Of a stretch of 64,000 nt of DNA, positions 45,965-58,000 are shown in pieces. A model generated the notes under the pieces. The model made no database searches and had not been told where the DNA came from. It saw only the letters and a program-made list of their open reading frames with translations. The first letter of the stretch is position 1; every line of letters begins with the position of its first letter. Position numbers and translations under genes: made by a program. The stretch lies in the NCBI GenBank assembly GCA_030765065.1, contig CM060979.1, forward strand, positions 15,715,001 through 15,779,000, written 5' to 3'. This DNA is from Deroplatys truncata (taxonomy: Eukaryota; Arthropoda; Insecta; Mantodea; Mantidae).

Positions 45965-46590
45965 TAAACTAAAGAGATAGTCAGATTTTTAAACTCTGTA
46001 TGCATTTCATACCATGACTTTATCCTCTTTCGTGTCTTCCTCCGTGGTCTATGGGTACTATGCTAGCCTCTGATTCCCGAGATTGCGGGTTCAAACGCGG
46101 CGCAGGGCAATGGATTTTTTCGGGCGTAAAAATCCTTAGCATGGCTTCCTTCGGAAGGAAAGTAAATCCGCTGGTCCCGTGTCGTAGATTTACGGCACGT
46201 AAAAGAACCTTAAGCCTGATAAAGAGGCCTCTATGCAAAATTACCGGTATTTCACGCCCAATATAGAATGTTGCGCTAAGGACCACAGCAGTTAAACAGC
46301 ATCCATAAAGAAAATTCAATTTAATTTATTCATTTAATTCTCTTTCGTTTTATCAGTGAGTATACAAACTATTCTTTCTGAAATTTATTTTCTTATCTAC
46401 TTCATTTTAATCGAGATAAAACCTTAACAGAAACAGCTACATTACACATTTCGTTATAGATAAAAAGAGAACAGCGATAGTCAAATGTTTAACTGGACGC
46501 TATACACAATCCTTTCCGAAGGAAGTGGTCCTCACAGTTATTCCCAGAACATGCAAGATATGCATTTTGTTTGTCCTGTAAATATCGTGG
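45965..46590 (-). repeat. M2 partial copy carrying SINE-1
   Basis: The tail portion CATACCATGACTTTATCCTC continues after the SINE into TTTTATCAGTGAGTATACAA. The copy is cut at 46590 by unrelated sequence and lacks its head. Confidence 0.72.
46034..46339 (+). mobile_element. SINE-1, full length, 9-bp target duplication
   Basis: Flanked by CTCTTTCGT at 46025-46033 and 46340-46348. Head: CCGTGGTCTATGGGTACTAT, then TTGCGGGTTCAAACGCGG (B-box-like). Middle: GGCGTAAAAATCCTTAGCAT and GTAGATTTACGGCACGTAAA. End: GCGCTAAGGACCACAGCAGT and an AT-rich tail. 306 bp. This copy defines the family. Confidence 0.9.
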
Positions 46591-46860
46591 ACGAGCCGAA
46601 ATACCCGGCGTTGTCCGTCGTTTGACGACTTATCCCTGTAACATTTAACCTTGGGTTGTACTTACCCAATAGGCTTGTGTTTCTTTGGAGGCATTATTAT
46701 ACAAGATACTTAAATAAATAGTTAGAACTCTATAAAGAGCAAAATATAAAAATACTGAGAAAACATTAAAATTAAAGCTGAACAGCCAGAAATACCACAG
46801 TTTGTAATGATAATATGACTGAGTGGCTTCCACGTTGTTACATCCGGGCGGCCTCGTCAC
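46591..46860. repeat. Possible short inverted-repeat element
   Basis: Left end GTGGACGAGCCGAAATACCC and the reverse complement of the right end GTGACGAGGCCGCCCGG share an imperfect inverted repeat. No target duplication is clear. Confidence 0.3.
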
Positions 46861-47949
46861 TATTTATAGAGAAAATCTTGGTTGGGAAGAAATAATAACA
46901 GTTTAAGTAACATTGATATAACCTTGTTTATTCTCAGTAAGCAACATACACAAATCTACTTAGAAAACATACGAAAGACAAAATAAAATGAAAGCCAAAA
47001 CTAATATATACAAAGAAAATAAGAATCAGTAGTGGTACTTCTACTGGTTCTACTGTTGCTGTCATCAAAGTGTAATATAATACCACCCAAATGTTGGTAA
47101 TTTATTGCCAAGGGATTGTAGCGCCTTTATATATGCGCAAGCAGTTACAAATATTTATTTGACGGCGTTATTACGCCATGATCAATGTCAGAGAGGAGAT
47201 CGACAGATAATATGTGAACTAGCTGTTCCTTTTTTATTTTTTGAGGCCGTGAAAGACTAAGTAATTATTATTCTTATGTTGGCAATGTATTCCAAAATAT
47301 TTCCGCTTACGAGATATTAAACGCTATAATACCCACAGCAGAAAAGCAATAACATTTGCAATTCACCATATTGTTCCCGTTGACAAAACATTGATACCCT
47401 TCATAAGCGGTTCACAATCTCCATTCCTGAAACTTGGCACTGGATCCAACATAAAATTCGCTGCATTACTATGGTGGAGAACCCCAAAACCATTCACAGG
47501 GCTGCCTTATAACTCGATATTCAGATAAAACGTCATGTATTTGCCCAAATATGCTAGACCATCGGACCCGACTCCAAACGAATAAACAAAAAACTGTTGT
47601 TTTTCGGCCCAAACTTATTCTTTCCTTTTAAGAGGAGGCGTCTGTGAAAATTGATAAAATCCATAGTTTATTTTTCTCACAAGGATGTGAAATGTTTGTA
47701 TGTATTGTGCGAAAGATACCATTTTTTTGCTGCAGTTAAGATACAATATAAGAAGTGTTACTTACAAAACATTATTGTTATAATTAAAGTAATCTCTAAC
47801 TCTTTTTAAAAGAAAAACCATTGTTTTAAATGTATATGTCATTTGTCTGATCATAGCGTACAAAACTGTCACATAATTTTTGTACTAGTTTTAAATGAAC
47901 GGAAAAAAATTGAAAAAACAAAAGCTATTACGATTGTCGTTGAAAAAAA
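46861..47949. other. No recognised feature
   Basis: About 1.1 kb of AT-rich DNA with no repeat match and no supported gene. Confidence 0.5.
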
Positions 47950-48693
47950 ATCTGATGTGTTACACTCACATGACTTTCTCTACTCTTGTACAAACTATTT
48001 ATACAAACGCTTATTCTCCATCTACTTCATGTTAATCGAGATAAACATTTGCAGACTCTGTCTTATTGCTAATTTTCTTGTAGATGTAAGGGGAATATAT
48101 ATTTACAAGGGCAATATAGAAATACAGTAGCCTTTAAGCACATACATATCTCTTAATAGCTGGTTGCTAGGTGCAGCACCATTCTCTTTGCCACAAATTA
48201 ATACTCTTTGCATACCCAAGACAAAAAAATGAATAACGAATTCCCATTTGAGAAAATAAGTATTGAAAAATTTAAGGGAATAACAAGCAATATCTCGAAA
48301 ATGGTTCACTCAACAAAAAAATGTATATGACATAAATTGTGTATTTTAACGCGATCTACATTTTTGTGTAGTAAAATTTTGTCTATCTCTTATGGTTTAC
48401 CAGTTATACAAAAGTCGTTCACAATGAACAATTCTTTTAGAGACATTCCCAGAAAATTCGAGATATACATTTTATTTGTCATGAAAATATCTTAAACATA
48501 TGATATTTTAATCAATATCGTTATAGGCGTTTTGAGGAAAATTAAAATTGTGACAAATGTTCCATGTAAAGGGTAATCTGGGGTGGGGGGATTTTCTTGA
48601 AAACCTTCGTGTCGCATCTCTGGAAGATACTGAACCTAAATACCAAGTTTGGTGTTTATCCGACTGTTCGTTTCTGAGTTATGCTGTTCACAG

Positions 48694-48725
<32 letters not shown>

Positions 48726-48862
48726 ACACACGGACATGTTTCTAAAAATGCTTTTTTTGGATTCAGGGGGTCTCAAAACATGTATTTCCGGTGAAATCTC
48801 GGTATCTAATTTTTGGGTGGAATACAATACTTCCCCTACTTACTATACGTAGTAGAGAAAGT
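47950..48862 (-). mobile_element. Complete M1
   Basis: Tail AATCTGATGTGTTACACTCA to head ACGTAGTAGAGAAAGT, 913 bp, long-tail subtype, CA tract of about 40 bp (48691-48732). Confidence 0.9.
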
Positions 48863-49260
48863 AAAAACGAAACATTTTCCATGTAAAGGGTAGCTTAGCG
48901 CGAGTATTTTCTTGAAAATGTTTGTGTCATATTTTGGAAGACGTTTTTAAGTTATGCTGTCAAAGACAGACACACACACAGTTACATACGCGCGCAACCA
49001 CACATATTCCTGCTTCTAAAAACGCTTTTTTAGACTCAAAATTTGTATCTCCGGTTAAATCTCGATATTGAATTTAGGCGAAATACAATCCTTGCTTTGT
49101 TTATTAAAGGTAGGCAGTACAGATGTAGATGACGTAAACACATAATTTATATCGAACAATATTATTGTGGAATTCAACCATTTACCATATGTTCCTTGTT
49201 ATTGATGTGAATTTTCAAATTCTTTATACTTTGTTGATACTACAAGGTTGCCAATCGATT
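48863..49260. repeat. Two degraded M fragments, opposite orientations
   Basis: 48865-49100 is a minus-strand head (CATTTTCCATGTAAAGGGTA to GGCGAAATACAATCC). 49111-49260 is a plus-strand body piece (GTAAACACATAATTTATATC to GTTCCTTGTTATTGATG). Confidence 0.6.
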
Positions 49261-49469
49261 GCTTCTCGCAGCCATTAAAAGAGTGGAACTTCAAAACGAA
49301 TACTTCGAACCATTTTTTAAAGATTTGGTTGATGTTTCAGTCTCCTATATGTTTCCTTCTATAAAGAGAAGTTAAACCGGGAAATCCGTCAAACCCAAGC
49401 TGTTCACAGCAGTACTACTGGTTTTCCACAACTTTAGGAATTGCTACGAAGGGTACTCGGTACTAATCC

Positions 49470-49985
49470 ACATATATTGTACCTACGCCAGACATGGAGG
49501 CGTCCCCGGGATGAGGCGACAAGAGACACCGGGCGGCCGGCACCAGGAGTAACGGCACAGGAATGGCAGGGTCCCTAAGTTTCCAGATAGACACTCCCCG
49601 GCAGACGGACATCTTACCCCGCACAAAGGGGGTCCAACGCTCCTCAAGGGGGTTCGGATACGCCCGGCACTCAGCCGGAAAGCCGAGGGACGGAGACAAT
49701 CACAAAGAGCATCCTTTTCCCCTGCCACACTGCACCGAAACACCATCGCCGACACTTACAGCGCTAAAAGAGACCAACAGATGAAAGATGAAGAGAAATG
49801 AGAATGGAGATGAAATGGAGGGAAAGGAAATTCGGGGATGTGAGAATCCTTCCCAGCATTTGCCTGGCGACCCGGGAAAGCCTCCGACAAAAGTCATAGT
49901 CAGAAAGGTCGACTGCAGTAAGCGAACCCACGATCTCCCGAATGTGACCCACAGACGAAACCGCCTGAGCCATCCCTCTCGGTTT
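49470..49985 (-). mobile_element. SINE-2-like copy in a GC-rich block
   Basis: Minus strand: head CCGAGAGGGATGGCTCAGGC at 49985, then GAGATCGTGGGTTCGCTTAC (B-box-like), then body GGCTTTCCCGGGTCGCCAGG. GC-rich DNA continues to about 49470, but how much belongs to the SINE is unclear. The overlapping minus-strand frames look like composition effects. Confidence 0.55.
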
Positions 49986-50019
49986 TCGCAACTTAAAATG
50001 GAACAGAAAACATCAACGG

Positions 50020-50722
50020 TAGGAGTGCAACAAATCTTCGCTTCGTGGACAACATTATTTTATTGTCCACATCAGCGCAAACACTCCAAGCAATGGTAAA
50101 CGACCTTCATACCCAGAGCAAAGCCATAGGCCTGACGATGGACAACACAAAAACAAAAATAATGACTAATGAACAGGAAATACCAATAAGATTGAAAGTC
50201 TCAGAATACAAATACTTGGGACAGCATGTAGCCTTCATGCAGAACACCAACCTCGAGTTAAAACACAGGATATCATGGTATTCTGGAGTCTGAGATCCAT
50301 GTTGTTAGACAAATCAATCAACCATAAGCTAAAGTTTCAGACCTTAGATTCCTACAGCTTCCTAGTGATCCTCTATGAATGTTGAACATGGACCTTATAA
50401 AGCGATTCACAAGAACACAAACATGCCGGAGAAAGATGCTGAGAAACATACTGGACACTGAGAGACAAAATTTCTAACACCAACCTGAAAAGAATGACCA
50501 ACACATCTCACGCAGCAGAACGAGCAATGACGACGAAGTGCAAGTGGGGAGGCCATGCAACAAGAATGGATCATTCAAGGTGGACGTACGCGACCACGAT
50601 GTGGGACCAACACATCGGAAGAGGAAACCAGGGAAGACCACGGCTTAGATGGGCAGACGTATTCGTGAAAATGGTAGGCAAACAGTGGTCAAGGAAGACA
50701 AAAGACAGAACTAGGACGTAGT
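50020..50722 (+). pseudogene. LINE reverse-transcriptase fragment
   Basis: Begins NLRFVDNIILLSTSAQTLQA, the catalytic F-A-D-D-I region, here mutated to F-V-D-N, so the polymerase site is lost. Then TMDNTKTKIMTN and KVSEYKYLGQHV, typical of the thumb. A frameshift follows, then LKRMTN, KWGGHATRMDHSRW and GNQGRPRLRWADVFVKMVGK, the C-terminal signature of this LINE type. Ends near 50722. N-terminal endonuclease and most of the polymerase are missing. Confidence 0.88.
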
Positions 50723-50919
50723 CTAGCACAAACTCTTAATTTAAGTGTTAAGGAGTAAAACACTACCAAAGTGACATCAGTCAAGGAGTGTTACAGTGTA
50801 GAGTTAACAGGACATAAGTTCTGGAGATTAGCAGATCGAGTGAATGTTACCTTGCTTGGAAAAGCTCACCAAGCAGAAATAACGAGCCACGTTATTTCTA
50901 AACGAGGTCTTGCCCGGAC
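50723..50919. other. LINE 3' flank
   Basis: Likely the LINE 3' untranslated part; no other feature seen. Confidence 0.35.
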
Positions 50920-50981
50920 AAGTCATTCATATCCCTGCTGTAATGAAACAATTTCTGCAAACTTAATCTCGATTAACAGGA

Positions 50982-52744
50982 TCTAGCGGGGAAAACATTG
51001 TTCCTCTGTTTGATGCCCTCTGGTTGATGCTGCAGTGTTCTTGTCTCCGGCTATTGCTGCTCGTCGGCTGCTGTATTCTCCATTCCTAATCAATACCTTG
51101 CGACGGTATTATTAATGTATTTGTATATTTGTGTTTACTCCGCGTGGTGAAGCCATCTTGTGACGTGATTCATTTGTTAGGTTTGTTAGCTCCATCTGAT
51201 GTCAGCAATTTGCGGCAGTATTAGTGTTTGTTTGAAAGAATGCTACTGTTATTTTATTTAATTTTGGTTCACTGTCCTCCGGCTAGCTATGATCTTTCTG
51301 GTCGAGCACTTCTCTTTATACAGGTTGTGTAAACGGAAAGGAGTCATTTATCCAAAGATAACACTGATGAAAGAATTTGTTTTACACTTTTATTGTCGAA
51401 CACATTCACTATCACATTTACACATTGATCTTGACACTCGCCAAACTGAAAATGTTATAATAACTTCATTACTGATCATTCTTAATTCGCGTACTTCAAC
51501 TTTTTGTATAATTAACTTTATAACACTTGTGATTTTTCATAACTCTGCTATGCGTAACCTATGAATTGATAGCCGACGTATACTGTACAAATACTTCTGC
51601 TGGACTGAAGGCGACGTGTAACGTGCAAATGTTTTCGACGAACTGACGGGGTCTATCTCTAACCTAGCCCTTTTTTATACTCCTACACCCCGATATGCCT
51701 AAAGATTATAACTGAGCTGCTATTGGTTAATAAAACGCGCCAACATTAGCGTCTATTTTTATATCCAATGAAAATTATGAATACATATGCTCTAGGAAAA
51801 ATGTTCCAGCAAATTCTAAAGTAAAACGCGCCAATATTACGTAACTTCCTCGTCTCTAATAATGATAAACAGCTCACCCCCTCGCTGCATTATTGCACGC
51901 TATTATTGTCAGTTTCAGTAAGGCAGTATAAACCCACTTCTCAACAATAATTACAATCAACAAACATCTCAAATCAATGTCACATAATAATGCATATTCA
52001 TACTATAATCACTCTTTACATTTAAATAATCTATGATACAAATTACTGCATCAACCTATCTAGCTAATTTCACGGGTCTCAGGGTTTACGTAGGCGAGGC
52101 AACTTAAAAGACTGTGCATTTCCCTTAAAAATGTGGTTTATTCTCCAAGAAATATTTATGGGCGACTAGCTTTTCCATCTGTAACAATTCCCAACAGTAT
52201 AATAAATTAGGAGGCTAGTATAACTGCACACGTCTTCCCACCCATATGCGCACACGTGCATTTGTCGTCCAGAGAGTATCTATCACTGTGTGTCGACGAG
52301 GTTCTATAAGAGAGTGAAAATCTGGGGCTTTTTTCCCCCTTTTTATACCTAAGCCTAATGACGCTTACTTCCGCGCTTCAAAATGTAACGACGTTTCTAA
52401 TTGGTCCTCAGACCGCGTTATGTATGATAATATTCTGCTCCAAAAGATTTTGCATACGCGTCCCAGTGATGCGCCAGGAAGCACATTCAGTATCTCTGTC
52501 TCTTTCTATTTCTCCTTACTGCTACTAGTTCCCTGCTCATTAGCTTGGTGAAAGGTGGGCTCTACCTAGTATTATCTTTTACCTGGAATTAGCTAGCTCG
52601 CCTGTTCCTTACATATCCAAGTTAGAATTTGCTTTTGTGCAATTCTTGGTTGTTGAATATTCTAACATATTTCTTGGTGAATTATATTATTATGTACAAT
52701 TCTTGTTTAATGTTGATTTATGTCTATGTGTATATGCCCTTTCA
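50982..52744 (-). mobile_element. Solo LTR, family D (AGGA), with LTR-B inside
   Basis: Starts TCTAGCGGGGAAAAC and ends CCCTTTCA, with AGGA at 50978-50981 and 52745-52748. Interrupted at 51099-52053 by LTR-B. Removing that leaves about 810 bp, similar to the other family D copy. Confidence 0.87.
51099..52053 (-). mobile_element. Solo LTR, family B (ACCT), nested in LTR-D
   Basis: Starts TGCGACGGTATTATT and ends TACTGCATCA, with ACCT at 51095-51098 and 52054-52057. Shares CCTCCGGCTAGCTATGAT, GTGTAAACGGAAAGGAG and CTCACCCCCTCGC with the copies at 13527 and 27849. 955 bp. Confidence 0.92.
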
Positions 52745-52929
52745 AGGAAGTAGACAGCACAGTAAGCTTTTGTAAGAATAATGTATAGAAGATTGAGTAG
52801 AAGAAATCATGTAAACGTACAAAGGTCATTAAATTATTTGGTAGCCCATTTGCAACTTCTCTCTCTTTTGCTATTCCTTCGCCATTTGCCGGGAACACGA
52901 TCTGCCGATTCGCGTTCTAAAGTGCACTG

Positions 52930-53188
52930 ACGCCATGTTCTTAAGTGTTGCTGCATCAGGTCCAGTCAGTCGATACGGTAAACAGGGTACGTTACTTTTC
53001 TGTGGAAGAATCTGCTCGTGGTGTGCGCATGAAACGTTTCCAGACTCTGTGCCACCTGTTCAAGCAAGATTCTGCAACGGCACATACGACTGCGGAACCA
53101 TTAAATGCAATCGGAGAAGCGTTTGATGACAGAATTAGTAAAGTTGATTTGTGGGTCCCGCACTCCGACTTAACGAGTTGTGATTTTT
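52930..53188 (+). pseudogene. mariner-type transposase fragment (5' part)
   Basis: Encodes LFKQDSATAHTTAEPLNAIG, FDDRISKVDLW and DLTSCDFY, matching the second and third acidic motifs (Q-D-x-A-x-A-H-T and D-L-x-x-C-D-F-Y-L-W-G) of a mariner group different from the element at 8.4 kb. The frame breaks exactly in the CDFY codons, where an M1 is inserted, and continues after it (54111-54241). Confidence 0.82.
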
Positions 53189-54110
53189 ACTTTCTCTACT
53201 ACGTATAGTAAGTAGGGGAAGTATTGTATTCCACCCAAAAATTCGATACCGAGATTTCACCGGAAATATATGTTTTGAGGCACCCTGAATCCAAAAAAGA
53301 ATTTTTGGTAACATGTCCGTGTGTGTGTCTGTGAACAGCATAGCTCACAAACGAACAGTCGGATAAACACCAAACTTGGTATTTAAGTTCAGTATCTTCA
53401 GAGATGCGACACGAAGGTTTTCAAGAAAATCCTCCCACCCCAGATTACCCTTTACATAGAACATTTTTCGAAAATTTTAATTTTCTAAAAAATGGCTACA
53501 ACGATTTTGATTAAAATATCATATATTTAAGATACTTTCATGACAAATAAAATGTATATCTTGAATTTTCTGATAATGTCTCCAAAAGTATTCTTCATTG
53601 TGAACGACTTTTGCATAACTGATAAACCATAAGAGATAGACAAAATTTTACTACACAAAAAATGTAGATCGTGTTAATACACTTTTTTGTTGAGTGAACC
53701 ATTTTCGAGATATTGCTTGTTATTCCCTTAAATTTTTCAATACTTATTTTCTCAAAGGGAATTCGTTATTCATTTTTTTGTCTTGGATATGCAAAGAGTA
53801 TTAATCTGTGGCAAAGAGAATGCTGCTGCACCTAGCAACCAGCTATTAAGAGATATGTCTATGCTTAAAGGCTACTGTATTTCTATATTGCCCTTGCAAC
53901 TACAAAATAAGGGGAACATAGTAGGCCTTAAGCGATAGTCAAATATTTTTATAACTGGTCGTTATGTGTAAAATGTAACTCTCTTTGCATGTCAAAAGAC
54001 CCTTTCTGCAAATGTTTATCTCGATTAATATGAAATAGATGCAGAATAAGAGTTTGTAAAAATAGCTTGTACAAGAGTAGAGAAAGTAATGTGAGTGTAA
54101 CATATCAGAT
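53189..54110 (+). mobile_element. Complete M1, inserted in a transposase
   Basis: Head ACTTTCTCTACTACGTATAG follows TGTGATTTTT; tail ACATATCAGATTTTT precedes ATTTGTG. 922 bp, long-tail subtype, with the private variant AAAATAGCTTGTACAAG near its end. Confidence 0.9.
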
Positions 54111-54241
54111 TTTTATTTGTGCCGTCCTTTGAAAGATAGTATATCGTTCAAATCCTAGCACACTACAGGAACGTAGAGATAGCATCGTGCAAGAAATCAC
54201 AAGAATTCCTGCTGATTAGCTTATGCGAGTGAATGACAGTG
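54111..54241 (+). pseudogene. mariner transposase C-terminus, first copy
   Basis: Continues the frame interrupted at 53188: FYLCG, LKDS, YRSNPSTLQERRDSIVQEIT then RIPAD, as expected downstream of C-D-F-Y-L-W-G in mariners. It ends at 'gaatgacagt', where the next M head begins. A second copy lies at 58714-58812. Confidence 0.82.
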
Positions 54242-54421
54242 TTACTTTCTCTACTACGTAGAGTAAGTAGGGGAAGTATTGTATTCCACCCAAAAATTCG
54301 ATACCGAGATTTCATCGGAAATACATGTTTTGAGATCCCCTGAATCCAAAAAAGCATTTTTGGAAACATGTCCGAGTGTGTCTGTGTGTCTGTCTGTCTG
54401 TCTGTGTGTGTGTCTGTGTGT

Positions 54422-54462
<41 letters not shown>

Positions 54463-54975
54463 CAGCATAACTCAGAAACGAACGGTCGGATAAACACCAA
54501 ACTTGGTATTTAGGTTCAGTATCTTCTAGAGATGCGACACGAAGGTTTTCAAGAAAATACCCCCACCCCGGATTACCCTTTACATTTTTCGAAAATTTTA
54601 ATTTTCTCAAAAATGGCTCTAACGATTTTAATTAAAATATCATATGTTTGTGATATTTTCATGACAAATAAAATGTATATCTTGAATTTTCTGGGAAAGT
54701 CTCCAAAAGTATTCTTCATTGTGAACGACTTTTGCATAACTGGTAAACCATAAGAGATAGACAAAATTTTACTACCCTTAAATTTTCCAATACTTATTTT
54801 CTCAAACGGGAATTCGTTATTCATTTTTACTTTCTCTACTACGTATAGTAAGTAGGGGAAGTATTGCATTCCACCCAAAAATTCGATACCGAGAGTTCAC
54901 CGGAAATACATGTTTTGAGACCTCCTGAATCCAAAAAAAGCATTTTTGGAAACATGTCCGTGTGTGTGTCTGTGT

Positions 54976-55028
<53 letters not shown>

Positions 55029-58000
55029 TGTGTGTCAGTGTGTCTGTGAACAGCATAACTCAAAAACGAACAGTCGGGTAAGCACCAAACTTGGTATTTA
55101 GTTTCAGTATCTTCCAGAGATGCGACACGAAGGTTTTCAAGAAAATCCCCCCACCCCAGACTCTCCTTTACATGGAAGATTTTTCGAAAATTTTAATTTT
55201 CTCAAAAATGGCTCTAACGATTTTGATGAAAATATCATATGTTTAAGATAATGTCATGAGAAATGAAATGTATATCTCGAATTTTTTGGGAATGTCTCCA
55301 AAAGTATTCTTCATTGTGAACGACTTTTGCATAACTGGTAAACCATAAGAGATAGACAAAATTTTACTACACAAAGAATGTAGATCGCGTTAAAATACAC
55401 AACTTATGTCATATACATTGCTTTTGTTGAGTGAACCGTTTTCGAGATATTGCTTGTTATTCCCTTAAATTTTCCAATATCTACTTTTTCTCAAATTCGT
55501 TATTCATTTTTACTTTCTCTACTACGTATAGTAAGTAGGGGAAGTATTGCATTCCACCCAAAAATTCGATACCGAGATTTCACCGCAAATACATGTTTTG
55601 AGACCTCCTGAATCCAAAAAAAGCATTTTTGGAAACATGTCCGTGTGTGTGTCTGTGTGTCTGTGTGTGTGTGTGTCTGTGTGTGTGTGAACAGCATAAC
55701 TCAAAAACGAACAGTCGGATAAACACCAAACTTGATATTTAGGTTCAGTGTCTTCCAGAGATGCGACACGAAGGTTTTCAAGAAAATCCCCCCACCCCAG
55801 ACTACCCTTTACATGGAACATTTTTCGAAAATTTTAATTTTCTCAAAAATGGCTCTAACGATTTTGATTAAAATATCATATGTTTAAGATAATGTCATGA
55901 GAAATGAAATGTATATCTCGAATTTTCTGGGAATGTCTCCAAAAGTATTCTTCATTGTGAACGACTTTTGCATAACTGGTAAACCATAAGAGATAGACAA
56001 AATTTTACTACACAAAAAATGTAGATCGCCTTAAAATACACAACTTATGTCATATACATTTCTTTTGTTGAGTGAACCGTTTTCGAGATATTGGTTGTTA
56101 TTCCCTTAAATTTTCCAATACTTATACTTTTTCTCAAATTCGTTATTCATTTTTTACTTTCTCTACTACGTACAGTAAGTAGGGGAAGTATTGCATTCCA
56201 CCCAAAAATTCGATACCGAGATTTCACCGGAAATACATGTTTTGAGACCTCCTGAATCCAAAAAAAGCATTTTTGGAAACATGTCCGTGTGTGTGTGTGT
56301 GTGTGTGTGTGTCTGTGTGTGTGTGTGTGTGTCTGCGTGTGTGTGTGTGTCTGTGAACAGCATAACTCAAAAACGAACAGTCGGATAAGCACCAAACTTG
56401 GTATTTAGGTTCAGTATCTTCCAGAGATGCGACACGAAGGTTTTCAAAAAAATCCCCCCACCCCAGACTACCCTTTACATGGAAGATTTTTCGAAAATTT
56501 TAAGTTTCTCAAAAATGGCTCTAACGATTTTGATGAAAATATCATATGTTTAAGATAATGTCATGAAAAATGAAATGTATATCTCGAATTTTCTGGGAAT
56601 GTCTCCAAAAGTATTCTTCATTGTGAACGACTTTTGCATAACTGGTAAACCATAAGAGATAGACAAAATATTACTACACAAAAAATGTAGATCGCGTTAA
56701 AATACACAACTTATGTCATATACATTTCTTTTGTTGAGTGAACCGTTTTCGAGATATTGCTTGTTATTTCCTTAAATTTTCCAATACTTATACTTTTTCT
56801 CAAATTCGTTATTCATTTTTTACTTTCTCTACTACGTACAGTAAGTAGGGGAAGTATTGCATTCCACCCAAAAATTCGATACCGAGATTTCACCGGAAAT
56901 ACATGTTTTGAGACCTCCTGAATCCAAAAAAAGCATTTTTGGAAACATGTCCGTGCGTGTGTCTGTGTGTGTGTGTGTCTGTGTGTCTGTGTGTGTGTGA
57001 ACAGCATAACTCAAAAACGAACAGTCGGATAAACACCAAACTTGGTATTTAGGTTCAGTATCTTCCAGAGATGCGACACGAAGGTTTTCAAGAAAATCCC
57101 CCCACCCCAGACTACCCTTTACATGGAACAATTTTCGAAAATTTTAATTTTCTCAAAAATGGCTCTAACGATTTTGATGAAAATATCATATGTTTAAGAT
57201 AATATCATGAGAAATGAAATGTATATCTCGAATTTTCTGGGAATGTCTCCAAAAGTATTCTTCATTCTGAACGACTTTTGCATAACTGGTAAACTATAAG
57301 AGATAGACAAAATTTTACTACACAAAAAATATAGATCGCGTTAAAATACACAACTTATGTCATATACATTTCTTTTGTTGAGTGAACCGTTTTCGAGATA
57401 TTGCTTGTTATTTCCTTAAATTTTGCAATACTTATACTTTTTCTCAAATTCGTTATTCATTTTTTTATGTCCTGGACATGCAAAGAGAATGGAATGCGCC
57501 ACATAGCAACCAGCGTTAAAATATTTGACTATCGCTTAAAAGCTACCATATTCCGCTTGCATCTACAAGAAAATTACCAATAAGATTGACATTTCGATAT
57601 CTCGATTAACATGAAGCATATGGAGAATAGGCGTTTGTAAAATTAGATTGTACAAGAGTAGAGAAAGTCATGTGAGTGTAACACATCAGATTTTTTTATG
57701 TCCTGGACATGCAAAGAGAATGGAATGCGCCACATAGCAACCAGCGTTAAAATATTTGACTATCGCTTAAAACCTACCATATTCCCCTTGCATCTACAAG
57801 AAAATTACCAATAAGATTGACAACTCGATATCTCGATTAACATGAAGCATATGGAGAATAGGCGTTTGTAAAATTAGGTTGTACAAGAGTAGAGAAAGTC
57901 ATGTGAGTGTAACACATCAGATTTTTTATGTCTTGGACTTGCAAAGAGAATGGAATGCGCCGCATAGCAACCAGCGTTAAAATATTTGACTATCGCTTAA

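Larger units (their letters stand above)
50920..52830 (+). repeat. M tail split by LTR-D
   Basis: Left piece (AATTTCTGCAAACTTAATCT) and right piece from 52745 (GGAAGTAGACAGCACAGTAAG) join as in the copy at 39360-39440. LTR-D lies between them. Confidence 0.65.

Noticed and set aside
49463-49755. Overlapping 78- and 90-codon minus-strand frames
   Set aside because: They lie in a GC-rich SINE-2-like region, with open frames on both strands and no recognisable motifs.
54163-57131. Repeated open frames encoding T-H or C-V runs
   Set aside because: They are translations of (CA)n/(TG)n tracts within M elements, present on both strands in the same places in every copy.
54829-57467. Ordered repeats of about 650 bp as a CRISPR array or satellite
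   Set aside because: Each unit is a truncated M head including a variable TG tract. There are no short repeats with unique spacers, and the matching set of tails explains the order by nesting.
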